64,000 nucleotides of DNA from Isoetes taiwanensis (Eukaryota > Streptophyta > Lycopodiopsida > Isoetales > Isoetaceae): NCBI GenBank assembly GCA_021234155.1, contig JAJEKV010000011.1:17128677-17192676 (forward strand). The letters run 5' to 3'. The notes below the pieces were generated by a model. That model did not search any database. It worked only from the letters and a program-made list of their open reading frames with translations, and had not been told where the DNA came from. Positions 1-10,421 of this stretch are shown here, piece by piece; the first letter of the stretch is position 1; each line of letters opens with the position of its first letter. The translations under genes and the position numbers were made by a program.

Positions 1-1504
1 GCTTAGTTCTAGCCATGGCTTCTCAATGGATGGCGCTTTATACTACGCATACTGACAAGAAATAGACAACTGGCAAGAGATAAATAGTAAACAAGGTGCT
101 ACGCACGAGGGGTTGCCCTTCGGTGGCCCGAGAGTGTGTTTTCTTGGTTTCTGTCTCGACGTTTCATGTTGGGACTTTTTTTGTTTGTGTGGAGCCATGT
201 AAATGCTATGAACACTGGGTGCCATGTTGTTGGTGCTGGAATTTTGGGTTTTGTTGATGAGGCTGTTCTAGTTTGTTTAAAATACTTGCTAATGCTTTAT
301 GGACTAGTACTAGTATGTGAAAATATTATGGAGACATGATGGAGCAGTGACAATCTGAGGCAGAGAAAAAGATAAGGATATTAGCAATGCACTTGAGGAT
401 GAGCAACTAGTGTGGTGGATGTATTTTGTACTGTTGTTTTTAGAGCATGCACGATGACTGCAGATTTGAAGGTCGAACTATACATGTAGATATGAAGGAG
501 AACATCATCACAAATATCTTTATTGAGGATGAACCTCTTAAATAGAAATGGGCCAAGACCTATATGATGCTCTTTGTGCCACCATAATTTTAAGACTCAA
601 ACGAAAAGAATTGCAAAATCTGGGCATTTAACTAAAAGCACGTGACAAGTACCTCAATAATGGTAAAAATTACACATTCTTTTTGCCTTCGTGGACGTTA
701 AAGATCTATTCTGTTCTTAAATATGAACTACTATCACATGCATGCAATTTCAACAAATTTTGACATGCCTAACATTGCTCTTAGTTGGCATGCACTTCCT
801 TGCTTCTATGACCATGTATAATTCTGTGGCATTTTACAATACAACACCATTATCGGAGAATACTCCACTGGCATGATTCCACAACAAACACAACAGCTCT
901 ACAAGATATATTTCCAAATTTCATTACCCATTCATCCTACAGAAACAATTTCCCGCTTAACTTGCAACAGCAGCAATGGTTGCATGAAGAGCAAAAACGA
1001 AACCCCAACATCTACATCCTTTAGACTTAGAATATATACTCAGTAGGATGAGAAGGCTTACCATTTGGGTGACGTAAACGGCTGCAACACCAACCAAAGG
1101 CATTGTCAGAGAGAATTTTAGTGGTTACACAAACATATAAGATAAATGAAATATATCAAGAAAATTTATGTTTTTGTATTATAATTTATTTATTTCAGAC
1201 CATCATGTGCTGTTTTGCTAATGTAGTATGACGTAAAAAATGCTTTTTCTTCTTCTCTTCTGATGAGGATGTTAACCATCGCATAATATCTTTTCAACTT
1301 CATAATCAGCTTAGTGGCTCATATATCCTTTATTTTCAACTTCATAGTCGGCTAGTGGCTCATATGTCCTTTAGTGTTTTTAAAACAACTATCTAAAAAT
1401 TATCTAGAACAGATTCAATGATGCGTGTGCCACTATAGGGATATTGTTTATGTGAATGCAACTTGTGAATTACATTGGAGGTTGTAAGAAATGAAGTACC
1501 TTAC
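1..1504. other. Intergenic stretch without a recognisable gene
   Basis: No open frame here shows a recognisable domain or a codon pattern that continues past a plausible splice site. The sequence is AT-rich and unique within the window. It lies downstream, in the sense of transcription, of the kinase exon at 1505-1908, so later kinase exons could be expected here, but I could not identify the next kinase subdomains. Confidence 0.4.
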
Positions 1505-1908
1505 AAGCGCAATTTCATTGCAAAAATCTTCAGTGTTCTCTTTCGTGAGATCCTGCTCAAGCATCACCTTTATTGCAACTTCTGTTCCTTTCCATATTCC
1601 TCGAAAACTTCCCCAAAAGAACCGATACCAACACGGATGCCAATACGTAATTCTGAGAAGACAATGTTCCATTCAGGAAAGGGCATCAGAGGATAGTTTG
1701 GAATAAATTCTTCAGCTAGCATATTAGCTTGTGTCATTTATATGGTTGAAGTCCTTGCTGCGAGAGTTACTCCGATTCCATCCTGACAGAGACCCTCCAT
1801 TGATCTACTATGAGAGATATTTTCTTCAATTTCTGCTCCATATTGTTCCTTGCCAGTGGCACGTATACTTTCCAACGAGCTATTGCATTGCCGAAGTTGC
1901 AATTTGAT
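1505..1908 (-). pseudogene. Raf-like MAPKKK exon (glycine loop and VAIK lysine), decayed
   Basis: Read on the - strand, this exon encodes the start of a protein kinase domain. The order is a Ser/Glu-rich spacer, then PLMPFPEWNI, the glycine loop GIGSFGEVF, GIWKGTEVAIKV with the ATP-anchoring lysine, and EQDLTKENTEDFCNEI. This is the signature of plant Raf-like MAPKKKs of the CTR1/EDR1 group. An AG acceptor after a pyrimidine tract precedes position 1908 and a GTAAGG donor follows position 1505, so the piece is genomic and not a processed copy. Two lesions are visible: an in-frame TAA near 1748, just before MTQANMLAEE, and a one-base loss between GEVF and RGIW that shifts the frame. The next kinase exon was not found in the 1.5 kb downstream. 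I infer a pseudogene of a signalling kinase; sequencing error could explain one lesion but hardly two. Confidence 0.7.
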
Positions 1909-2479
1909 CTGGATAAAAAAATGTTAAACTTGGCAACAGCCACTAAAGAAATGAAAGAAAAAGAAGATTTTATTGGCGTATTATCAAGTGTAGCAAAATG
2001 AGTATATTCCGTCATAGAATGGTGGTGTTTTACGTAATTGCAGGCAATAGATTCACTATCAGTGTCTGTTTTTGTGCAAATAGATTAAGCTTAAGAGCAT
2101 GCAGAGTGCTTTATCACAGGTTCCAAACTAGCTATTGTCACTTCCCCTGGAAGAGAATAACCCCAACCAAAATCCAAGGTTCAGCTACTTGAGAGCAACC
2201 AAACTATATATATTCCAAGAGCAGGCTAGTAGGCATCTCATTCAATCGTAGTGTACAAGTTACGGTTTTCAAAGGCTCTTGTCTCTAAACTATGCTACAA
2301 AGGAACTATGATGCTTAATTATGGTGGCAATGACTAAACACATTGTCCATTAGATGATCTTGATCTTCGTCTTATATGCTTCAAGCACGTATCATGTCAA
2401 AAAAAATAATTGCATGCAGATGGAAAACACTTGCATGTAAGGAATGGCAGTGAAAAGTAAGGAGCTTCTATCTAATTAC

Positions 2480-2662
2480 CTTCAAAATCTTTGGCTTCCA
2501 AGTTAGCACAATCTTGAAGGTCCACTGCTTCCACTCTTCGACCTTGCTTGACTGCTTCATTCATTGCACGAAAAGCATCAAACAGGATACTTTAAGATTC
2601 ATGGCCATATCTAGCTATTTCACTCCAAAAGCCCATTTGCAATGCTGATTCACTTCAGGAAC
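2480..2662 (-). pseudogene. Exon-like block, probably upstream exon of the Raf-like kinase
   Basis: The - strand reads SALQMGFWSEIARYGHES, an in-frame TAA, then DAFRAMNEAVKQGRRVEAVD and LQDCANLEAKDFE, ending at a GTAATT donor just below 2480. The long frame, a proper donor and the same strand as the kinase exon at 1505-1908 suggest one transcription unit. I do not recognise the block as a named domain; it would lie in the regulatory N-terminal part of a Raf-like kinase. The 5' boundary near 2662 is uncertain. The in-frame stop agrees with decay of the whole locus. Confidence 0.45.
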
Positions 2663-2934
2663 ATTCAGGAAGCTTTCTTTTTACAATAACTTTGGGAAAG
2701 AGGAAGTATCAAACAGATTGAGGAGTACCTCACGACATCGTCACTAATTTCAAAAGTGCCACTTCTTTTTCTCCGACGAATATCTGATGACTGCAAGTGA
2801 TTTACCCTGTTCTAAGAAATGGTTAGTCAGAGCTTACATTTCGGGACGCTAGACAATAACATAGGCAAGCCAAGCTTTTGAATAATATTACGGGAAAAAA
2901 GAGAGAGTAGAAAGAGGTCTGTTCCTATTTCGTA

Positions 2935-3266
2935 TTCTTATCAGCCATTTCCTGGTAAGCTTCCAACAGAGTCTGACCTAGATCATTTTTTATGAGTACA
3001 CTTGCAGCATTCACCATTCCCTTTGGCGGCCTGGAGTCCTCTAGCGAAATTTCACCTTCAAGGAGTTCATACCACAGGTTGGCCAAAGGCTTGCTACCAG
3101 CACTTCTTCCCCAAAGCTTCAGCTGTGAACTCCCAGAAATAAGCCTTTCCTCAAGCCGGCAGAATCGGCAGAAAACAAGGTGCTACATGCAGCCTCGAGC
3201 AAGGAGCACCGGTTCCCGGTTTCCAGAGTTCCTCTCCAGCAACGGGGGCAACCGAGCATTTACAGT
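2935..3266 (-). pseudogene. Exon-like block with LEERL...LWYELLEGEISLEDSRPPKG, probably same kinase gene
   Basis: From a CATAG acceptor at 3267-3268 the - strand encodes TVNARLPPLLERNSGNREPV, LLARGCM, an in-frame TAG, HLVFCRFCRLEERLIS, KLWGRSAGSKPLANLWYELL, EGEISLEDSRPPKGMVNA and NDLGQTLLEAYQEMADKN. About 105 codons stay open apart from one stop, far more than expected by chance in DNA this AT-rich. Strand and order (5' of the blocks at 2480-2662 and 1505-1908) fit the N-terminal half of the same Raf-like MAPKKK. That assignment is inference; I recognise only the kinase part with confidence. The + strand open frame covering the same bases (2992-3408) is its antisense shadow. Confidence 0.45.
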
Positions 3267-3749
3267 CTATGATGGGTTTTTAGCAGTCATTGGCATATTC
3301 TGGGTATATATTGGCATATACCTAGCATATGCCACAAACCCACCTCAACGAGGGCTTGCCCCCTTAGGGGCAACCCAAAAATACGTTAAACATATAATAC
3401 ACTGGTAACGTTTTTAAATAATTGTACAAAGCCCTATTAGAAAATTTCACACAAACGAAAAAATAAACGAAATTCAAATCACTAAGCAATAGACAATTTC
3501 CTGTTTATCGCGAGCTCACTAAACTTACATTATACTCTTGCCTATTGCCAACCCTAATGCTATCAATGAAATAATGAAAGTCAGATGCAATCTCCTCCAT
3601 CTCTATTAGCACTCTTACTTCTGATAATGGCCATTCGGCTTCCATTGTAGCTGTATAAATAACTTTCTCCCCTCATCATACTCGAATAAATCGGAGTGGT
3701 TGTTATGGTCCTCAAATGGCTCCCAATAAGATGTGCAGCCTCTCTTTTT

Positions 3750-4231
3750 CTATTTCCTGCGTTCTAGTTGACAATTAACATATAAATACTGTTTTGGAAG
3801 AAAGTATCTGAACTTAAAAGAGGAGTTAACTATGAGGCACTCTGTAAGTTGACCAAATGATTCATGGAATCGAACGTCCCATGAGGGATCGAAAAATAGG
3901 CCATCCACAAACTCAGCAGGGGGCAGAAAGCATGTATATGTCTTTGGGGCTTTTCGAACTTCCTGGGCCGTTTGGAATATATTAACAAATACCTCAAATG
4001 GTGTGAAGACTTTGAAACTCATTCTCACACTCTGTTTTCAGACATCCCCGCGTGTACCTCGTCATCCAGGCATTTCTTCATTGCTATTACATTGTTCTCA
4101 TTAGTCTGTGGCTTACACAGTTCACTTAAAGTGGGCAATTCAACCAGCCTCAAACTAGGTCTCCTAACCTTTACAGTGTAATCATGCCCGTAAAACCAGA
4201 TGCCCATACCTCGCAATGCCACAACATCCAT
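3750..4231 (-). pseudogene. Exon-like open frames of unknown family, - strand
   Basis: Two overlapping - strand frames (4231-4025 and 4028-3750) give RPSLRLVELPTLSELCKPQT, then FKVFTPFEVFVNIFQTAQEV, KTYTCFLPPAEFVDGLFFDP and SWDVRFHESFGQLTECLIVN. The amino-acid composition is protein-like and the frames face the same way as the kinase exons below, so they may be more 5' exons of that gene. A frame change between the two parts implies either an unseen intron or a frameshift. I do not recognise a family. Confidence 0.3.
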
Positions 4232-4509
4232 ACCTTAGAAACGGACATGCACAATGCCTATGTGGTAGAAGACAAGGATACTAGTAATGCTTTCGGCCCG
4301 AAACGACATTACATCTGATAAACGTAAACCTGCACAGAAATTATATTTGTAACAATGAAGTAACAAAATAAACGAAAAGATGAGGAGATCACATGACGGA
4401 ATTGACCTTACCCACTTAAATAGCTGACAGCCTCCCTTTACTCGTTGTTAGATAGTATATGATGGTAGTGAACTCGACTTTAACGTATTTGTATTGCCTC
4501 TACGTTTTA

Positions 4510-6250
4510 ACCCTAATAAGCAAAGCAAGGCTGTCTAATATTGATTAGGAGATGATAGAGGAGTATCTTCTTCTTTGCCAAGTTGACTTGCATTTCAGTG
4601 TCCGGATAGAAAGTGCGCAGTGCGTCCAGATGCTGCTGCATACTTGCGAGGATATGAGCTAAGAGATCCTCCTTATCAATATATATCAACTGCTTAATTA
4701 TGTAATTAGCAAGGTGAGTCCCTCCCCCTCCATGCTGGGTAAGCAAGTCCTCCAGTTGATCAATATCCAATCCAACTAGCACAGGAGGCAATGGACATCC
4801 CTTGCACACTCGCATACTACAGTTGACAGGATAGCATGATGGAGGCATTCGAGTTGTATACTGTATTTTACAGTTCTTATAAGATGGCCAGCTGCGATAA
4901 TCTCTTCCACAACTCTCTGGGATAGTGATGAAGCCTTCGCAAGATCCACGAAGCAGCAGTATAGATCTTGTCATTTATTTCTGTTATCCTCTAGTAGAGC
5001 GCACAATATAAAAATGTGATCAATCGTATTGCATCTAAAACATGCATGTCCAAGTGCATATACCCTTGTCTCCTTTGCCCATGATGTCAATTGTTGTTCA
5101 AGAATTTTTGGCGAGCAGCTTTGCCAACAAAGAACTGATCAAAATTGTGAGGTGATTGGCGGGGCAATGTCGATCCCCTGCTTTATATATTGGAACTATT
5201 TTGTTGACTGTCCATTGCATAGGAAAGCCTTCATAGAGGGCCCTATTAACAGTTTAGTCAGAACGGGGAGAACTTAAGGTCTAGCCCACTTCAATAGTTC
5301 TGCCTGCATGCCATCTAGATATGCTACCTTGCCATTTGTGAGGCATTGCAAGGCCTTGATGGCATCTGCCTCCATTACAGTCAATGAGGGACCAGTTTAT
5401 GCTGGCATTGTATGGCGGACCATGGTAAGATCGTAAAGCTGCATCAAATGCTGCACACACTGGTCCAAAGAGATGTTGCCAAGAGGCTACATATATGTAA
5501 TACTCTCCTGCAAAATGTTTTAGGTGTCTATCATAAAACTAAAACATTTTTCATTGATGTTCTGCAATGTAATGTACCATTTTGCCTTTGATAAAAGCTC
5601 TATATTGTTTGATTGCTTTTAATTGAAGAGCAAAATCTCTTAACAATCTGAGCTGCCATTTAAGATCCTTGCATCCATCGTCAAACCATTTATTTTGAGG
5701 GAAGTTGGATATGTGCGATGGTCTGCTGGTATGTAAGCCTCTATTCTATCATGATTTGTTTTGAGGGAATATAGATGTGGGTGATGGTCTGTTAGACCTC
5801 TGCTTTATCATGATCCAAATGAAGTTGCCAATCTATTGTGATGAAGATGGTGTGTGCCCACGATACTATAACTATCGCGCTCAACCAACTGGCAAAACCA
5901 TCTAGACGTTGATGTATGACCCTTTATATGATATTGTTCGAAGCCGTCTTCCCAAGATTTAATGGAGTGGTCCCACATGGGTTCCTAGCCATATCAGCCC
6001 ACCTGCATATGTGTGAGAAGATGTATATTTTGCTCAGCCACGAGCACATCATCCACCTCGCTAGATTCCCTACCTCGCTTTTTCCAATGACAAGTATAGG
6101 AGGAAGCGGATAGTGATTGTGCAAGGCCGTTACAAATAATCAAGTCAAAGAGGTTGCACATCTGAAGCAATTGCCTTCTGAAATGTGTGATAGAATGTCT
6201 GCATCTACTGATGCGCATGGACAAAGATTCTTTGTAGTTTGGAGTTTTTG
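4510..6250 (-). mobile_element. Non-LTR retrotransposon remnant (endonuclease end and reverse transcriptase)
   Basis: Read on the - strand this is a decayed non-LTR retrotransposon. From 6250 downward it shows an endonuclease-like end (SSYTCHW, then VDDVLV), then NKWFDDGCKDLKWQLRLLRD. The reverse transcriptase follows: VNKIVPIYKAGDRHC, the NTIDHIF motif, CFVDLAKA (the FVDFxKAF aspartate block) and KGCPLPPVLVGLDIDQLEDL, the counterpart of the GCPLSPTLFGLYIDEL block. A YADD box is not seen; the best open frame ends at 4513. Stops and frameshifts are frequent. The same remnant lies at 27590-29420. The related GC-rich relic at 18009-19430 shares the DHIF and GCPL motifs, so both belong to one clade with a GLYID-type block. 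Confidence 0.7.
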
Positions 6251-6334
6251 AAACAAACGTTGTGTAGTTATGTTTGATTTGCAGGTCTATGAATCAGCAA
6301 ATGAACTGAAGGCAATAGTAGTTCCATAGTGGTA

Positions 6335-6815
6335 CCAAAACCTATTATGAAGCTTGTGTACAAGTCAACTTCAATAGTAGATGTTTTAACATATGACTAG
6401 AAAGTCTTAAAAGAGTTCATCCCTCATAACTATGAGGATAGGTGGTATGCTAAACAATTTAGCGAGTGAACCACTTTTTCCAAGGGTAGGATCATAGTAT
6501 CCGTAATAGGCACTTGGGTATTTTTAAAATTAAGACCAAGTGTTGATGAAAAAGAACCTAGAGATGGACCACTTGCGAAGGGGGATGCAGAATGGAAATC
6601 TGATATTATAGATGTTGGAGAAAGCTTTGCAATGATTGCTCCAGCAGATAATAAGGAGAAAGTGGATTTCTATATCTTGAAATCTATAAAACGTAAACAC
6701 AGCATTGAGAAGGCTTACAAAGATCCTTTGAGCCAAAAGTTTATAAGCAGGGCATGGAAAAAATTAGTGGCTATTTCACGCTTCACCTCCATTTTGTCTG
6801 TCTTTAGATAATTTC
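6335..6815 (+). pseudogene. Captured exon-like fragment (DVGESFAMIAPADNKEKVDF), copy A
   Basis: The + strand keeps an open frame of about 85 codons (roughly 6545-6810): VDEKEPRDGPLAKGDAEWKS, DVGESFAMIAPADNKEKVDF, YILKSIKRKHSIEKAYKDP, then a short lysine-rich tail. The same fragment lies at 32128-32600 with changes such as EKAYKDPWSQKF. It stands on the strand opposite to the retrotransposon remnants around it. The family is not recognised. It resembles a captured host exon, and both copies are already broken. Confidence 0.4.
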
Positions 6816-7170
6816 AAGAAAGTATAAGCATAAAAAATTGGAAAGTTTAGCCAACACTTAGAAGCTTTACGTCAAATTTTGGCGTACTTTAATCAAATTA
6901 TTCTATAACCTTTACATCTACTATGGTCAAATTATTCTATTTTTAAAGTACTTTATATTTAGGTCTTGAATTAGTGCAAAATAGCCAAATGGTAGAAGAT
7001 TTTTTTATTTTCAAATAAAAAAATTTGGCCAAGCACAAAAAAGTATAGGTGTCAAAATTTGGAAAGTTCAGCGAAATGTTCGAAGCTTTCACCTCAACTT
7101 TTGACATACTTTAGAAGTTCCTTAATTTTTTTCCTAAAGAAGGGAGGTGGTTGTGATTGGTAAGTTCTTT

Positions 7171-7184
7171 AAGTACATAGAATA
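7171..7184. repeat. Left target-site duplication of the LINE
   Basis: The 14-mer AAGTACATAGAATA directly precedes the LINE and recurs at 15105-15118 directly after its poly(A) tail. Copy B shows the unduplicated site near 32863-32876 (AAGTGCATAGAAAA), which confirms the insertion point. Confidence 0.9.
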
Positions 7185-7373
7185 GAAGAATAAGAAGAAA
7201 ATGCTCTCATTGAAAGGAAGAACGGATGGAGCGCCAATTTTCTTGGAAAGTTTGTCCTTTTCTGGAAAATTCTGTTGAGCCCTGTTTCTTGGTTGTTTTT
7301 TGAAATTTCTGCCCCATTCGACCCCAATTTCTCTTAGATCTCTGCTAGCCTTGTAGGGGCTAGCAATTCAAGC

Positions 7374-7718
7374 TTGAATCCATATGATTCCTCTGCAAAT
7401 TACCTACATATGGATACAAAAATCTTTGTAATCCTTCAAGACAAAGGCAGATTAACGTGTGGTTACTTGAGCGGATCTGTTACTCAACTCTGGCAATCTC
7501 TGATTACAAAAGAATACTTCCCGGAGGAGAATTTTCAACCTGAATATACATTTGTTCCAAGCTGTGAAGAATTTGAGACAGAAATTGTTCAATCTTGGTT
7601 GGAAGAATTCATAGGAAACAAGAATTCAGAAGCAACTGCAATATTTCGAGTGAATTGTGACTGGACAGATACAAAGTTAACAGTTAGATTGTATGCTGAG
7701 AAAGATTGCGGGCAATGA
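7374..7718 (+). CDS. LINE upstream ORF (ORF0-like), 114 residues
   Basis: An intact 114-codon frame lies in the LINE leader, 152 bp before the ORF1 start. The C-terminal half reads SWLEEFIGNKNSEATAIFRV, NCDWTDTKLTVRLYAEKD. The reversed older LINE copies keep the same peptide on the - strand at about 17215-17345 and 39950-40070 (SWLEEFVGPKKVAPSGIFRV, HCGWTELKIFIEVYTEQD). Retention of the reading frame among diverged copies suggests that it was translated in active family members. The function is unknown; there is no signal peptide, membrane segment or known domain. Confidence 0.55.
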   Translation: MNPYDSSANYLHMDTKIFVILQDKGRLTCGYLSGSVTQLWQSLITKEYFPEENFQPEYTFVPSCEEFETEIVQSWLEEFIGNKNSEATAIFRVNCDWTDTKLTVRLYAEKDCGQ

Positions 7719-7870
7719 GGATTGCTTTTCTGATCTCTTAGTGATTGTGTTGATTTTGAACCCGTAAGCTTTTCCCGGCCGTTATCTTCTGCCATTTCTG
7801 TGAATCATCCTTCTTCCCCCCTTTTTAATTTTCTTTCACGTGCTTTTGTTGATTTCCCCTGGCCTTTACA

Positions 7871-10340
7871 ATGGAAAATTTAGCCAATTTTAACCCTAAA
7901 TTCCCTGCTTTTCTCCACGAATTTGCTCAGCTTCAAGACTCTGAGCGGCTCTCCTTGCTTCATCAGTTAAGACTCTTCCAAGAAAATCCAAAAAAAGGTC
8001 TGATTTTTGGAGATTTTGCTAACCCTCTGTCTCTTGATCAGATCATGAATCCCTTAACTCATGAGGTGCCAATATGGGACAATCTTTCGAAGGATCCAGA
8101 TCGCCATGGTCGGTTACCAGCTCTGCACCCTTCCACTCAAATTCCGTTACCTTATGGAGTTCCTAAGCCAGTAAGAAAGATCCTTTCGGACAAAGCCCTG
8201 GATGCTGCTCTGTTGAACTTCCAAGCTGCAGAGGGAAATAGGCAACCTTTATATCATGGTATATCCTTAAATCTTCCCTCTGTGCATGAAAAAATGTTGA
8301 TTCTTAAAGATACTGCTGTTCTTGTCAAAGTTAACAAATGTGGGATAAATCTGGGGAAATTATGGACTTTTTGCCAAAATCTTCAAAAAGGAATCCTCAT
8401 CAAGGCAATGTACTGGCTAAATTATCCCTTCATTATGGTGGAGTGTGAAAATAAAAGAACAGCAAACTTTTTCCTCAACAGTGGTCCTCTGGTTTTTGAA
8501 AATTTCCAAATCTCTTTCCTCAAATGGAATCCCAGATTGGATACCACATCTCTTGACTCCTTGTGTATTGCTTCCACTACCCTCCATGGCCTGAATCCAA
8601 TTTATTGGAATGAAGATTGTTTCAGGAAATTATTTAACTCTATTAGCACCTACATCTCCACTGAATATTCTCCTGATAGGCCTCCTAGAGCTTTCATTCA
8701 GCTTGACTTCTCCAAAGACATCCCAACTGAAATCCCTTTCCTTGATGCATTTGGGCAAAAGTCAACATTATCACTAAGATGGTCAGGTTTGCCTTCCTGT
8801 TGTCAGTTATGCCAGAACAGGCATTTCTGGTATGAGAATTGTAGGGCAAATTCCAAGAAACAGACTGATGGGACAATTATGAACACAATTCTTTTAAAGG
8901 AATTAGAAAAAGATGGCAGAGATATAGTTACAGAGGAGCCAATAGCAAAAAAAATTGCCAATCCTCAAGGTGTGATGGAAACAAATATGGAAACATTGCC
9001 AGGCAATGCTACAAAGGCCAACAATGAATTTGCTTGGAAAAGGGTCAATGGATCTCAAAAGAGAATCCAAAAAAACAGATTAGAGAAAGAAAATATTAAA
9101 AATAGCCAGGGTGTTGTATTCTCAGATTTGACCTTCAGCAAAAGCAGCTTAACAGGTACACAAAAAAAAGCAGTGCAGAGATTAAGGTCATACAAAAGTA
9201 TGGGGATTACTCAGGTAAAGGAAAAGCTCCAATTGGTCAATCAATTGGTCAATCAGCAAAGTCAACAGAAGACTTGCACTCTACTCTAGACAAAATTATT
9301 CAAGATGCTAAAGCTTTGAATAATTCTAGATTATCTACATCTTTGTTCCAAAAAAAGAATAGTAAGGGAGATTCATTAATTAGGGAAAGCCATATTACCA
9401 AGTCTTATCCATTGGACAACCAAATAATATTGGAAAAGGAGAGCTTTGAGAAGGTGATCTCTGATTCTCAAAAGGTAGAAAAGGTTACAGTGCAGAAATC
9501 TCCGAATCTTCCCAATAAAAGTTCAGCACCTGAAATGGTCAATGACTCGGTCAAAAGTGGAAAACAGGATACACCAAATTGTCTTGACTTGGAAAATAAG
9601 GTCCTCTGCTCCAATAAATTTCAGGTACTTGTAAACTTAAATACTAACCTTGATGATCAGATTTTGGATTCTGGAAATATGGTGACCCATCCTTACGCAT
9701 GATCGATAATCCATATGTTGATCCTCCTTCTCATCCTCCCTCTCATCCTTCATGCTCAAGTCCTAAGGTCCAACTTGAACCCCTTATTGACTTTGGAAAC
9801 ATCCCCACTCATGTGAGTAAAAAATGTTCCTCCATCTCTTCAGATATTGAGAAACAAATGGCGATTTTTTCAGAAGGATTGGTAAACATAAATTCAGGTC
9901 AAGGTGCCTCTCGAGATGAAAATACAAAAAGCTTAGAATTCTCTCCAGAATGCTCTGATGAAATATTGATGGTCCTAGATACTCCAGAACGAGAACATAA
10001 TCAAATAGAATGTGAATCACCTTCAAGTATTAGTCCAGAGATTTGCACCAATGGTCGGAATTCAACTATGGCGACTCATCTTTCCGTGCAAGTACCCTTC
10101 CAAAATTCCTCTAAGATAAATTTATTTGATAATTCTATAAATAGAATGTTTGAGTTTATTCCAGGGGGGGCATCTGATAGTGAGGATGAGTTAGTTTTGG
10201 ATAGTAACAAGGAAAATGTGGGAAAAAAAAAAAGGGGAGATGATGAGCTATTGAGAGATACCTTTTTGAAGCCAAAGGCTAAAGCTATGGTTAACTTAAT
10301 GGACTCTAACACTCCTGAATGCCAACAACACCATGAGTAA
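7871..10340 (+). pseudogene. LINE ORF1 (gag-like nucleic-acid-binding protein), two frameshifts
   Basis: ORF1 begins MENLANFNPKFPAFLHEF and is open for 472 codons. It then changes frame near the A-run at about 9165 (LDKIIQDAK continues at 9274-9702) and again near 9700 (9699-10340). The central part, with VKVNKCGINLGKLWTFCQNL, YPFIMVECENKRTANFFL and FLKWNPRLD, resembles the DUF4283-type N-terminal domain of plant L1 ORF1 proteins. It is followed by CCQLCQNRHFWYENC, a degenerate CCHC-like zinc knuckle. The C-terminal 350 residues are Ser/Lys-rich and low in complexity. The protein would bind LINE RNA and assemble the ribonucleoprotein. About 820 residues are implied if the shifts are ignored. 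The reversed homologue at 15218-17057 shares the same blocks. Confidence 0.8.
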
Positions 10341-10421
10341 GAAATCTAAGCAAGGCAACAAAAAAGGGGGAAAAAAGAGAAACATTTGATCCTTCCTATC
10401 TTGTTTCTTATTTCTTTCCTA

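Noticed and set aside
2992-3408. 138-residue open frame on the + strand with a hydrophobic C-terminal stretch
   Set aside because: It is the antisense of a better supported - strand exon with consistent composition and an acceptor site; the + strand frame has no domain.
4513-4974. 153-residue - strand frame as an independent gene, since it is repeated at 27597-28048
   Set aside because: It contains the GCPL...GLDID block of a non-LTR reverse transcriptase and is part of a repeated element remnant.
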